Shown: one piece after another, positions 47,240 to 58,608 of the stretch
How positions within the stretch are numbered: position 1 is the stretch's first letter
Layout: the number at the start of each line of letters is the position of its first letter
DNA from: Neofusicoccum parvum
Lineage: Eukaryota; Ascomycota; Dothideomycetes; Botryosphaeriales; Botryosphaeriaceae
Assembly (NCBI GenBank): GCA_020912385.1
Contig: CP087207.1
Coordinates: 558,001-622,000 of the forward strand
Reading direction: 5' to 3'
Length of the DNA stretch: 64,000 bases
Position numbers and translations under genes: made by a program
Notes under the pieces: generated by a model
The model's database searches: none
Seen by the model: the letters and a program-made list of their open reading frames with translations, nothing else
Told to the model about the DNA's origin: nothing

Positions 47240-49249
47240 GGCAGAGGAAGAGTGGGAGGCCTGCGCAGCGGCGGGCGGGCGCAGGCGTGGGCGCGGCGAC
47301 GGCAGCGGAGCGGCGACGCGCTATCCCAGGCAGGCCGCGCGTGGTCGGCGGGTGAGATGCTGGGGGGCCGGGGCCGAGGCGCATATGCACAGGGAAGGCA
47401 CAGAGGGTCTCCAGACGGTGGTCGGCGAGTGTTGTCTGGCGGGACGCTGGCCATCGCCGCCAGATGAGCCCGTCATACGGCAGCTCTCTGCGTCAGCGCG
47501 GGTCCAAGCTAGCGCCCGCCTTGATTGTCGACGCCGGCTTTTCTCGCACGCGCCATTGGCCCGCCTGCGGAGCCTGCCTGTGCCCCTGCCGCCCGCAACT
47601 CCTCCATTCCGCGCGCTCCTCCACTGCGGTGTTGCCGTCGGCCAGCAGACGTCGGCCGCCTTTATTCCTTCTCGTATCGCGCATCCCGCCCGGCTGCGGC
47701 GCGCCTGCAGCTAGAGACATCAATAAAGCTTCCCGCCGCGGGGGACAGCCATCGCCTTACGTACAAGAGCTGCTGGCGAGGTCGTATTCAAGTAATGTCG
47801 AAGCCAAAATCCCTCCGTCGTCCATGTTTCCTCCGCAGATCCCCCGCATTCTCAGCTCCGTCTATTTTTACCTTTCGCTTGGACATATCGTCCTGCGCCA
47901 TTGCGATGTCTGCACGGCGGCGATGGCTGCGACTTCCCGTGCCGGTTGCGCCTCTCGCCAGCTCGCACCGCGGGCGCGTCGACGGGCGCTGAGGGTGGCG
48001 CCGCGCTGGCGAAGGCGTTTGCTCCGAGCTGTCGCACGGGAGTATTGATCCCACGACATCGATGCACTATGTCGCGCCTTCTGCCTTACCACCTGCGTCT
48101 GAGACCGCGAAGCGTGCCCTCCGACTTGCGGTGTGCTCACCTGCACGTGGACCGAACGAGACTCTCGCACAGGGATCTTTCCGTGCTCTGCTCTGGCTCC
48201 CGGATGGTGGCTCGGGGCGTCCGCGGAGAGCGAGCGCGAGCGCGAGCACGAGACCCAGAGCCATCACGAGCAGCAGGACAGGAGGCGGCTGATGGCCCTC
48301 CGGAGGCTATGCAGCATCGTTTCCCACGGATTAAGCTCAGGTAGCGCCAGATCCGACCGCGGCCGATCAGTGTCGAACCCCCTATCCTGGATGCGGCTCC
48401 TCTGCGCAAGGCCAACCACCACGCCGGTGTGTCAGCTCACTAGGCCCTGAGCAGCGTTTCCCCGGCTCGTGCCTGGCCATTCAGGTGACTAGCTCCAGCC
48501 TGGACATGCCGACTGGTGCGCCCCGAACCAACCCGCCGCTCTGGTTTAGGATCCAGACCTACAGCTGGAAGCTGAACAGGCCCTCCTGTTGGCTCCAACC
48601 TGCTTCCACGGCTTCCAGCGCGCTTCCAACGTCTCCAACGCTTCCAAGCTCCCACGAACCTCACCAGACTAGCGGTCAACCGCTACCCAGTGTTACGGGA
48701 CGCAAACTTCCGCGGCCTTGCTTGACGAAAAGTTCCGTCGCACATATCGAGTCGGAGAAGCACAGTTACATCTTCACAGTGTGCTCGTATCTACAGTAGT
48801 GGTGACCGACGGGCGCCCGGCGTCCGGCGCGAGCGCTTCAGAACAAAGAGCACTTGCGCTTATAGGAAGAGATCCTCTGAACATTTGGAAGAAGAACCGC
48901 CCGAGTCTGACCAGGGCCCTCGTTGGCTCGTTTCCGTCCCGTCTTCCGTTCCACGGTTCAGCTTCGCGTGACGCCCCGTTACCCAACAAGGCCACGTTCT
49001 AATCCAAGGCAGACAGAATGCTGACATCTTGGCACACAAGGTTCTGGTGCCTGCAACGAAGATGCAGAGGCGATCCTATCCGGCCCAAAATAGCTGCCCG
49101 AGTAGCCTGCACGGCCTCCAGTCCAACATACTTTAAAAATGCTTGCCCGTCACGCTTGATTTCCCAGCATCAACACATCCTCGCCTCTCACTTAGTCTCT
49201 CGCTCCATTCTGCTCCTCACCCTCCATCTCTCCGTCAATCGCTTTAGCC
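47240..49249. other. 2-kb interval between divergent MFS and tyrosinase genes
   Basis: The MFS and tyrosinase start codons face away from each other across about 2 kb, so both promoters lie here. Frames within it overlap on both strands in GC-rich sequence and lack motifs. The last 100 bp before 49250 is C/T-rich, as often seen just before fungal start codons. Confidence 0.5.
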
Positions 49250-51120
49250 ATGCGGTTCTTTGAGGTTTCTCTGGCACTTGGTGCCCTTCTATCACTTGGA
49301 GCCAATGCCTCTCCTATCGATGTTGACCTCGTAGAGAGGCAGAATACCTTTTTTGCCATCACTGGTCCTACCGGCACCTCCGCTGGCGTGGCACCACGTC
49401 TGGAAGTCCGTGACTTGGCCAACAATGCGGATCAGTGGAATCTCTTCGTTCTTGCTATGAGCCGTTTCCAGTCCAAGGCTCAAGACGGCAAGCTGTCGTG
49501 GTACCAAGTTGCCGGTAAGCTGCATATCCTCAGGTGGCGCGAGTCAGCCACGGAAGCTAACTTCATCATTCTATAGGCATTCACGGAAGGCCCTACGTCA
49601 ACTGGGACGGAGTTGGGCCGTATCAGTCCAGCCCTTGGTGGCCTGGCTACTGCCCTCACAGCTCCAACCTTTTCGGCTCCTGGCACAGGCCTTACATCCT
49701 GCTCTTCGAGGTAAGCAGCCCCACTGCAATTGAAGATCATGCCCCCACAGAGACCTGATGGATGCGTCCGGATTGTTTGGCCTCCGATTTGGAGCTTTTG
49801 CATCTGGACGCAGTCTTCAACTTGGTTGTTTAACTCTACGAGTGTGTGCTTATTCTCTTTTAGCAACTCTTGATCCAGTATGCCAACGAAGTCATCAATG
49901 AGATCCCTGCCGGCGCCACAAAGACTCGGTACCAGACTGCCGTGAAAACCCTGCGTTTCCCCTACTGGGATTGGGCCAAGAAGACAACCGGCGGGATCAT
50001 GCCGACAACCGCTACGCAAGCCCAGATCAGTGTAACGTTCCCTCAGAACGGTACTACTGCTAGCATCCCGAACCCGTTGTACAGCTATCGTCAGAAGGTC
50101 CTTCCTAACAGGGACTTCGACTCCAATTACGCCAACCAGCAGCAAACCACCCGCCTGGCCGATGCCGAGGCAAGGCTCAATGCTGCCTACACCAGCCGTC
50201 GCAACAACCTTTTGACCCTTTTCAGTCTCAACCAGAAGTTCAACAACTTCACTACCGATGCGAACGGCAACACCTCTCCCAACGTGGAAGCTATCCACAA
50301 CGGCATTCACGTCGATGTTGGCGGCTGGATGCAACAGATTGCTTACTCTGCGTTCGATCCCATTTTCGCCATGCATCACTGCAATGTCGACAGGGTCGTT
50401 GCTATTTGGCAGAAGCTGTACCCCAACAGCTGGGTTGAGTCGGCGGCTCAAGGCGCGGGTACCAGGACCATGGCCCCCTCCAGCATCCAGGGCCCCGACT
50501 CTCCGCTCACTCCCTTCCACAGCAACACCGGCGGTTCCTTCTGGACCTCCAACACTGTCAGGGATATTAACACTCTGGGCTACACCTACCCCGACCTCCA
50601 GAATATTGCTTCCAACCAGGTCCTCATCTCCAACCTCAACAGGCTGTACGGCAACTCGGCTACCAACACGGCCCTGAAAGCCAGCGTCAACGGCAACTCT
50701 CCCCAGACCACGTACGACTACCTTGCCCAGATCACCCTGGACAAGACCGCCCTAGGCGGCCAGTCATACGCCATCGAGTTCTCCCTGGAGGGCGCCTACA
50801 TCGGCTCGTACGCCGCCCTCGCGCTCCCTACGCCGCCCGGCGCCCCCGGCCAGAGCGGTCCCGTCACCAGCTCCGGCACTATGATGTTCACGGATGCGCT
50901 CGCGCAGAAGGGCGTCGACACGTCTGACCAGGATGCGACCATCGATTACCTGAGCAAGAACCTGCAGTGGAAGGTTGTCCAGAACGGCGCCACCGTCAAC
51001 AACGTCAAGAACCTCAATGTCACGGTCTGCAGCCTGGAGGTCAAGCCCGCTAAGGCTACCAACCAGTTCCCCACGTGGGTCTCTCCGCCCGAGGCGATTG
51101 CGAACAGCACTTCCTCGTAA
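49250..51120 (+). CDS. Secreted tyrosinase (type 3 copper oxidase)
   Basis: Oxidises phenols to quinones, typically toward melanin-like pigment. Three exons (49250-49514, 49577-49710, 49864-51120) give 551 aa. Residues 1-20 (MRFFEVSLALGALLSLGANA) look like a signal peptide. The CuA ligands are H91 (GIHGRPYVNWDG), H116 and H125 (GYCPHSSNLFGSWHRPY); C114 is placed to form the Cys-His thioether known in fungal tyrosinases. CuB has H278 and H282 (IHNGIHVDVGG) and H304/H305 (FAMHHCNVDRVV). The C-terminal roughly 160 residues match the extension that keeps fungal long-form tyrosinases latent until cleavage. The introns are 62 and 153 nt. The gene is next to no pigment genes that I recognise. Confidence 0.95.
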
Positions 51121-52163
51121 ATACGATAAATATCTCTAAGCGCTCTTTTATTTAAAATTGACGCAGCATCGGCATTGCGAAGGAGTTGGAATTTGGCACT
51201 CAGGATTTTCCCCTCGAAGTGCTTGTTTATATCTAGCTGTATATATCCTTTTTGTTCCTTTCTCTGAATGATAATTTCTATTGGTACAACTTCTTGTTTG
51301 CTGCTCCGTGTGACAAAGGAAAACCGTGGTTCTCCGACCTGCGGTAGTAATTATTTGACCATCCAAAAACATTGAATACGCGTAGAAATCTGGAAGCTGC
51401 TCTTTTGCACCTGGCGCGGCGCAGGTCCGAGCGCGAGAGAGCCGCGAGAGAGCCGGCCGGTACTATGGAAGTGCCGGCTCATACTGTTTGATCGCATGAT
51501 ACTCATCTTCTCGGAAAGCATCATCGGCTGTGGTCACTCCGCATTGGGGCCAGAGCTCTCTGATAAAGTTCATCTTTTCCGAAGTAGGCAAAGCCTGTAT
51601 CCCGTTGGCGGCGTCTTCGCTAAAGAACGATGTGCGGAAGCCGGAAGCGAACTCCACAGCTGCTGCGAAAGAAAGTTCGCAGGTGGCTCTGCAGTCGCGT
51701 GCCTCGCCGAGGGGATTTGTACATATCGGACCATGGTGGGGTGCATGGTAAGATGGATCTCCTCCGCGTCAGTGATGGAACGTGCGCGCAGACTAGCTGC
51801 TTTGGCTCAAGAGAAACAGTGCTGCGTTGGCGCATGCAGGCGGTCACCGTCTGTGCTACCATCCGGGCGCTTGCCCGCCTTGCTCAGCCCTGTCTACCGG
51901 TCAACTCAACCCAGAGTCCCCCAAACTCAACCTCTCCAATGGAACCCCCGTTCCCCCATCCCTGAAACACGAACGCCTTCTTTCCTCTCTTCGCGATACA
52001 CATTTCTTCCACTGGAATCGGGGATCCTTTCATGCCCAGTCTTTTGGCCAAGCAGCATTTCGTCCAATGACCGGAAGCGGCCGGCTCGTTAATTCCCCTG
52101 GACAGACCTGCAGCAACAGGAGTCAGCGTTGTGGACCCAACGGAGGATCTCCGGACAGAGAAG
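51121..52163. other. Intergenic with a coding-like remnant on the minus strand
   Basis: About 1 kb between the tyrosinase stop and the NLR start. The only coding-looking sequence is the minus-strand stretch at 51463-51800, described separately. The right part should hold the NLR promoter. Confidence 0.4.
51463..51800 (-). pseudogene. Possible fragment of an unidentified gene
   Basis: Two minus-strand stretches have coding-like composition in different phases. One, near 51730-51800, reads SITDAEEIHLTMHPTMVRY and runs up to a GT donor-like site. The other, 51463 to about 51735, ends TSEKMNFIRELWPQCGV and on to YEPALP and a stop. I could not find an intron that joins them in phase. The piece may be a decayed gene, or a real gene whose exons I have not resolved. 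The product is not recognised. Confidence 0.25.
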
Positions 52164-55100
52164 ATGCCATTTGAGCGCTCAACTGTGACAACCACCGAGG
52201 CTGTTCCTAAGGTCGCAAATTTCCTCCATCCCGACATTTCGCAATCTGGCCTTCCACCCACCCCGACAAGGCGCTCGACCATAGCCCAGGATGTACCGCT
52301 TCAGTCTCCCACGCATGCAGGCGACGGCGCCGTCCATGCGAAAGGCCGTACCTCGACAATTTCTCACCCTCCCCGGTCCCGCAGCCGTCGCCAAGTCGTG
52401 GGTGTCGCATTGACCTCTCAGGACATTTACTGCCGCCATGAGGCCGAGAGACTCTACGCCGGCAAGCTCAAGCAAATGCCGCCGCCGGAAGACCTCGAGA
52501 AAGAGTGGAGAGAGCACGTTAGGCCTCGCCTAGCCGTAGATGTCCTCACAGTCATCGAAAAGCTGCCGAAAAAGCTGACGCGTAACGAGACCGTTGTCGA
52601 GCTTGAGCTTTGCATGGCCGGGTACGCCAAGGAAAATGACCTAAAGGTGGATCTTCGCCCCACGGTATGGCTGCGGTGTGGGAGCAAGAAGTGCCGAAAG
52701 GCGGTGCGCTCCGCTGTCCAATCTCTGGCCTATTTGAACGACTTTGTCAACAAGCGTATTGAAATACGGTGTCGTGGACCGTACCCGGCGGCCTTTGTCC
52801 CGATAGAGCCCACCCAGCCCGGTATCCGCGTGGTTGATGATAACTGCGTCATCCATCTTCACGTAGAGACGGCCGACAGCCAACAGTCCTCCGCTTGCGG
52901 CACGAGATTGCTGGTTACGGTCTGCCGTGAGGAAGAAATTGTTGCCCAACAAAGCTCTACCATTGGAGGCATGATAAGCCTTCCTACCCGGAAAACCACT
53001 TCAGAGGATAGCACAGCAACCGTTCCGGACCACAAGAGCATCCTCCACGGGCTCACAACTGGCCATGGCCTTGTCGATCTTTACACGGATGCCTTGAAGA
53101 GCAAGAGCAATGTTCCTGGTACTGACGAGTCTACATCGCAGTCCGAGACAGACTCGAACGACGCGGCTTTGGAAGATGACTCGGAGGAGGAGTCCGAAGA
53201 AGGTGACTCGGATGAAAGCGTTGCATCTGCAGAATGTCCACCGGACCTGTGCGAAGATGAACTCAAGCTTGTTTCCTGGACCAGAGTTGAGGGTCTCGGC
53301 TTGTCCAGTTATTGCGGAACCAGCTTACGAAATAGTGATTCTGTGTTCGATTCTACACTGGAATCTAACGCTAATGCAGACTTCGCACTTGTTAAGCTGG
53401 GATCTTATTCCAGCACCAAGAATCCTAACACATATCTGAGTCCGGATTCCGGGCATATCTGCTATGTGAGAACGGTTTGCCCGGAAAAGAGGATTACTCC
53501 TGGGTCTGTACTCATCCTCGCCCAAAGAGGGAGCGCATTTCGAGGACATTTGCTCGCAAACACCTCACAAATCATTTCTCGAGACCGCGATCCTACATTC
53601 CGAACCAGGAAGATACAAATTGACCACCCCTTGCGTGAGTCCCTCTGCAAGCGCCATAGGTACAGTTTGCTGACATCGGCGCAGCACTTGGCTCGTCAGG
53701 AAGTTGGGTCGTCAGAGGGTCTAGTCTACTTGGGGTCATAGTGGCAAGCTACAAACATGACCCATACGTGCACATGATACCTGCGGAGAAGATCTTTGCG
53801 GATATAAATGGCCTCTACGGTCCCGAAGCCAATCCAATCGGCGTTACACTTCCGTGCCCGGAGACAGCTGAGGAACAGCAAGCGGGATTCGTTTGGAACG
53901 TTCCGAGAAAGCCGATCAGTTTCTTTACCGGTCGCGTAGAAGTGTTGAATGAGATTCAACGGCTTCTTGAGACCACGGAGAGCAAAATTCAAAAGATAAT
54001 CGTCATAACTGGCATTGGTGGCATGGGAAAGAGTGAGATATGCTTGAAATTCGTTCAAGAGAGGCGTATTGAGTAAGTCGTCTTTGTCCCTGTTTGAGAA
54101 CAAAGTCACTGATCTTGTTAGTTTCGCCGGCATTGTCTGGGTCGACGTCAGCAACCCCTCAAAAGCCACTAGAGACTTGATTAAAACCGCAGCGAAATTG
54201 GGCTCATCCGTTCAGAATCTGGAAGAAGCTATACAAGTGCTCAGCAGCGTCACAACACGCTCTCTTATTGTCCTGGATAACGCGGATGATCCGAGAGAGG
54301 ACTACCGGAAGTACTTTCCCACTGGTACTAATTGGTCTATCCTCTTCACTTCCAGGAACCCCAAATGCGCGAATCAAAGTACTTTCTTCTCCATCAAGTT
54401 GGGCCCCATGAGCTCTCCTGAATCCGTATCTCTCCTTCTTCGAACTATTGGACACCCTGAAACCCCATCCAATGAGAGCTCTGCGAAACCGGTTGCTGAA
54501 GTCCTCGGATACCATCCTCTCGCCTTGGTTCAAGCTGGTACCTATATCGCGGAAGGACACTGTAGCCTAGCGGGTTACCCCATAGAGTACGAGCAGCGGT
54601 ACCATCCACTTCTTCATTTCAAGACACCCAAGGCCCAATCAAGATACACCAACTTGTACACGACGTTCGAAGCATCTGCTCTTGAGCTTCAGCGTTTCGG
54701 TGATCCGATGGCTCAAGAGGCGCTTTTCTTACTGGAAACTTTATCACTTTTTCACTTTTCAAAGTTTCCAATGGAGGTCCTCAAGGAAGCATGGGCAAGC
54801 GCCCTTCAAGCCATGAACGCTCGGGCTAAAGACCAGGATGAGCTGGACGTAGATGGTCTATCCGGAGATCATGCGGAGATTCTCTCAAAAGCCCTTCCAG
54901 TGTCATCCTACCAATGGGAGTCTTCCCGGCTCCGAAGAACGCTTCGACTCCTCAAATCCTATTCTTTGATCACTACTGATGACAAGAAGAATATTTCAAT
55001 GAACTCATTGATCCAAGCTTGGGCAAGATACCGGCAGACGCCGTTCAAGAGCGCAGAACTGGCCGGATCGATTATCGCGCTCTCCTATCACTCATCAACA

Positions 55101-56207
55101 GTGTGGACAGACCTGGAGACGCAAATGCGACCCCACATCGAAGCTTTCTTGAACAACGGAGCAAAACTACTCAGGTCAAGAGCGGACATTCCCTCGGAGG
55201 TTCAAGTCGGATTCTGTTGTGCAAAGATACTTCTCCAGATGCGGGAAGATGGGATGCTTCACGACTACCTCAGCCACATCTTCGAGAAACTTGGGAAAGA
55301 TCCTCGGAGACCGACGGTGTACCTTCTACCCCTATATAAGATCGCTGCTCTAAACCTCCTCGACATCGGAAACGCAACGGACTCAGTAGAAATGTGGCTC
55401 CAAATTCAGAGCATTGAGAAAGTATCGCTGCTTAGAAAACATCCGAACATACCACCGGAGACGCACCCAAGCATGCTGGCAACACTCCACGAGCTCGCAG
55501 GTGCTTACCAAGCAACCGGCATGGTCCAAGAAGCCGTGGACATGCACGAACACACCGTCCGCATCAAGATCCAGACACTCCCGGAAGAACACCCCAGCCT
55601 GCTCGCCTCGCAGCACCAGCTGTCTCGCGCCTACCAGGCCACCGGACACACGGACGAGGCCATCCAGCTGCTCGAACACGTCGTGCGGGTGCAGGCCAAG
55701 ACGCTGGCGGAGGCGCACCCGAAGCGGCTGGCGTCGGAGCACCAGCTCGCGCACCTGTACCAGAACTCCGGGCACAACGAGAAGGCCGCCGCACTGCTCG
55801 AACACGTCGTCCGCGTGCAGCAGGGCGCGCTCGCGGAGACGCACCCGGACCGGCTGGCGTCGGAGCACGAGCTCGCGTGCGCGTACAAGGCAGCCGGCCG
55901 CACGGGCGAGGCCGTGCAGCTGCTGGAGCACGTCGTCACGGTGCAGAGGAAGACGCTGCCGGAGGCGCATCCGGACCGCCGCTTGTCGGAGGACGCGCTC
56001 GATGTGTTCCGCCAGAGGAGCCGGTTGGCGAGGATAAAGGGGCTGCGTTCGCACAGGAAGGGGGGAAGTGTGGACGTGGGCAGGAAACCTGTCAGTGATG
56101 CTGCCTTCAATCAGGCCCAAATCGCCAACAGCAAACGGGTTGCGTTTGCGCAGTCAGGCTCGTCAGCCCAGCGGGTCCCGGGCAAGCGGGACCAAGATTT
56201 CGCTTAG
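52164..56207 (+). CDS. NLR/STAND receptor: trypsin-like protease - NB-ARC - TPR
   Basis: Three exons, 52164-53634, 53685-54072 and 54122-56207, with introns of 50 and 49 nt, give 1314 aa. The N-terminal half is a trypsin-like module: H301 in HGLTTGHGL, D406 in ADFALVKL, and S495 in LGSSGSWVV, which exists only after splicing. An acidic loop (about 325-355) separates H and D. The protease part ends VHMIPAEKIFADI. The NTPase follows, with Walker A GIGGMGKS (600-607) and Walker B SLIVLDNADD (D672). Then comes a helical region, and from residue 1068 four 42-aa TPRs and a partial fifth, each beginning HP. The tail is basic. The architecture implies a ligand-triggered switch controlling proteolysis, as in fungal non-self NLRs; that role is inference. 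An in-frame GTG opens the frame at 52131, but the first ATG is at 52164. Confidence 0.88.
55464..55967 (+). repeat. Four tandem 126-bp units encoding TPRs
   Basis: Units at 55464-55589, 55590-55715, 55716-55841 and 55842-55967 each encode 42 residues starting HP. A partial unit follows from 55968. Units 2-4 share long stretches such as LASEHQLA and LLEHVVRVQ and are clearly more GC-rich than the rest of the gene. This suggests recent duplication or gene conversion in the ligand-sensing part. Confidence 0.85.
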
Positions 56208-56671
56208 CCAATGGGTGTGTCAGGCTGTGCGGAGAGCTTCCCCGGCTGTTTGTGTCGGCTGTTGGTCTTGTTGGTTGTATGGTAGCTGCATGTACGCATT
56301 TTTGTTACTGTTATTAACATTAGAGACGCGGGCTTGGGGCATGTAAATAGTAGAATGTTCTTCAAAATCTCATTGAGTTGTATTGTGTACTTTTCGAACT
56401 CTCGAACGCTGCTTTTTGGTCGATTTCACAACCGTCTACCGTAATGAGGTTGCAGAAAATGACATAACAAGGGCAAGATGCCTCTTGAAATAATCCTTAA
56501 GAACAAATAGTGTAATCTCCAGCTTCTCGCATCCGCTGAACCGTGAAGCTCGAAGTGCAAACGAAGACAATGAGAATCAGACCGTCTATGGTCTTGTACA
56601 GGCGGGCGAATTGGTCCCATGGGAAGATTAATTATATTACCCCTTCATGATCGGTCAATTTCAAGTGAAAA
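56208..56671. other. Intergenic between convergent genes
   Basis: About 460 bp containing the 3' ends of the NLR gene and of the three-TM protein gene, which point toward each other. A/T-rich, with several AATAAA-like and TTATTA stretches suited to 3' ends. No gene seen. Confidence 0.5.
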
Positions 56672-58080
56672 TTATGAGCTTTGCGTGCCTGGACTGCCCT
56701 TGTCCTCTAATTGACGGTTAAGGCGAGTTTGCCCGATCTACAAGGCCATGCATGATTAGAATCCCGAATGAAAATCTTGGACAGAGGATATACGTACTTG
56801 GATGACGACCAGCCAGATACCAATTCCAGTTAGCATGGCTAATTAGACAGGACGACATTAGCGTGTGGTCATCACTCAATATGTTGTCCACCTATGTTTT
56901 CGGGGTCTCCGTGTCGTGTTGGTAGTCCAATTTCGGCTGTGCAAAGTTCCATAGTACCGCAAGCTTCAATCTGCAAGGATATTCAATCTGGAGGCTTACC
57001 AGCAACCACATCTCGATGAGTGCCGCCCAAAACTTTCACAACCCAGCTGAGAAGGCTGCTCGAAATCAACGACCAGAAGATGGCTATCCAGAAAAAGTAT
57101 TGCTCGAAGGTGGGAGAGAACTCGCTGTTGGTTGCAATGATGCCTACTCCATAGAAGCACACAAGAGCAGCAACAGCGAGGTAGAGAGTGAGCTTCCAGG
57201 CACGGGCAACCCGGTAGCGAAGCTCCGTTTCTCCACTCACTTGGTATCTCAAAGACCCCTTCTGCCGCTCCTCCGCTGTCTTTGTACGCCGCGTCCACGT
57301 ATGGAGATCGAGAAGGTCGGCACCCATAAATGCCTGATATTGTGTGAATTCAAAACCGTTGACGACACGGCCAAGAGTAAATTACCTGTATCTGCTCCAG
57401 GTGGTACTTTGACAACACTCTCTCATGGCGTTTGTTGACATCGACAGGCTCGACAATATTGCTTGTACTGTGTCCCCATTTCTTGCTGAGCATCAGCCAG
57501 TTGCCCCGTCGCGTCGCAGCAGCCTGGTTCTTTGGTTCGAAGTGCACAATGCTCAGGCCGCGCGATGCCGCATATTCGGGATCTTCCAAGCGAAGGCGCT
57601 TCGCTTCGCTTTCGACCATTGTATCTACCGAATTTCCTCGGTAAGCAGGTGGTTGGATTTTGTGGTCGGTTGCTACTGACCCATATCTCTCAGGAGCCCA
57701 ATTGCCCTGTCTACCTTGTCCTTGTCTTGATGCATAGACTGCATCTCCCTCTCCAGTTGCAGCAGAGACGAGCTGACATGATCGAAGCATTTTCTCCGCA
57801 GCTCTACGAGGCTGGGAATGAAGATGGGTGGATTGGCGTTTTGGTCAAGCCGAGAGATCTCATTGAAAACCTCTGCATAGTCGTTGGTGTAATGGCCGAA
57901 TAAAGGTGTGCCACTCAGCGGTGCTGCAAGGCCGTTGCCTATCTGGTGCGTTGCTACTCAAATAAGTAGGCAGCTGGCTATGTTGGGTGTTGATCGCATA
58001 AACGTACCAGTCTCATTGATGGGAGTGAGTGGGATCTCGTCATCTATGTGCCCATGGCTTCGGCGGAACCGACTTGCCAT
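56672..58080 (-). CDS. Six-exon membrane protein with coiled coil and three C-terminal TMs
   Basis: Exons on the minus strand: 58008-58080, 57681-57938, 57386-57624, 57000-57333, 56798-56838 and 56672-56737. All join in phase to 336 aa. ATG is at 58078-58080 (MASRFRRSHGHIDDEIPLTP). The N-terminal half is charged and helical (LVELRRKCFDHVSSSLLQLE, then ESEAKRLRLEDPEYAASRG). Three hydrophobic helices follow: LTLYLAVAALVCFYGVG, FFWIAIFWSLISSSLLSWVV and, from the 41-nt exon, MLTGIGIWLVVIQ. The layout of helical cytosolic part plus late TM cluster resembles fungal DUF6594-type proteins, but that link is tentative. Function unknown. It converges on the NLR gene, so a shared role is possible but unsupported. 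The 161-nt fourth intron is the least certain. Confidence 0.72.
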
Positions 58081-58608
58081 TCCTCAGGCCAGAGAGGCTC
58101 TGGATGTAATGTATAACTCACTAGTGTCCTGTAGAGTCTGAGCTCCGCTTCGCAAATAAAAGACGGAATGGACCAAGGCGGGTGTGTAGGGGATTGGGAA
58201 TGGCGGCAATTCCCTACCTATGCGGCATCTCTGCCACGAGCTGGCCTTCCGACCCCCACATTAGTTTCAGCCTCATCGGAAAGAGGAGGTGTGGGAGAGT
58301 AAGCCGCCACCAGGGCTCGAGTGCAACAGAACAGGAAGCGATGCGCCAACAAGGATGCACGCCGCTCAGGTGATAAAAGCTGCGAGATACGTGATTCGCC
58401 CTTTAAGTAGCCGCCGACGTGCCTATCTGCCGTGTACCCCGAGTCCATCAACAAATCCAACATCACGCAAGAAACTGAGCAACCTTACAAAGCCGCATTT
58501 TCACGCACAACCACAGCCTTGCCAACACATCCTCGAAAGGTGACGCGCAACAACCATCGGCACCCCGCATCTCTGTCTGCATGTTCTTGTGACCATTCGA
58601 GTAACAAG
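58081..58608. promoter_or_regulatory. Divergent promoter between the three-TM gene and the P450
   Basis: About 530 bp between start codons that point away from each other. Both genes are probably driven from here. No specific element was recognised. Confidence 0.4.

Noticed and set aside
49480..50520. 346-codon minus-strand frame across the tyrosinase
   Set aside because: Antisense shadow of a gene with intact copper-ligand motifs.
51884..52282. 132-codon minus-strand frame over the NLR 5' end
   Set aside because: Overlaps the NLR coding start and has no motif. Treated as a shadow.
53741..54076. Separate small P-loop gene
   Set aside because: It opens with GTG and ends at a donor site. It is exon 2 of the NLR once the flanking introns are removed.
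55464..55967. CRISPR-like array
   Set aside because: The 126-bp periodic units are in-frame TPR codons with no spacers, in a eukaryotic gene.
55383..56120. 245-codon minus-strand frame across the TPR units
   Set aside because: Periodic antisense shadow of the tandem TPR repeat.
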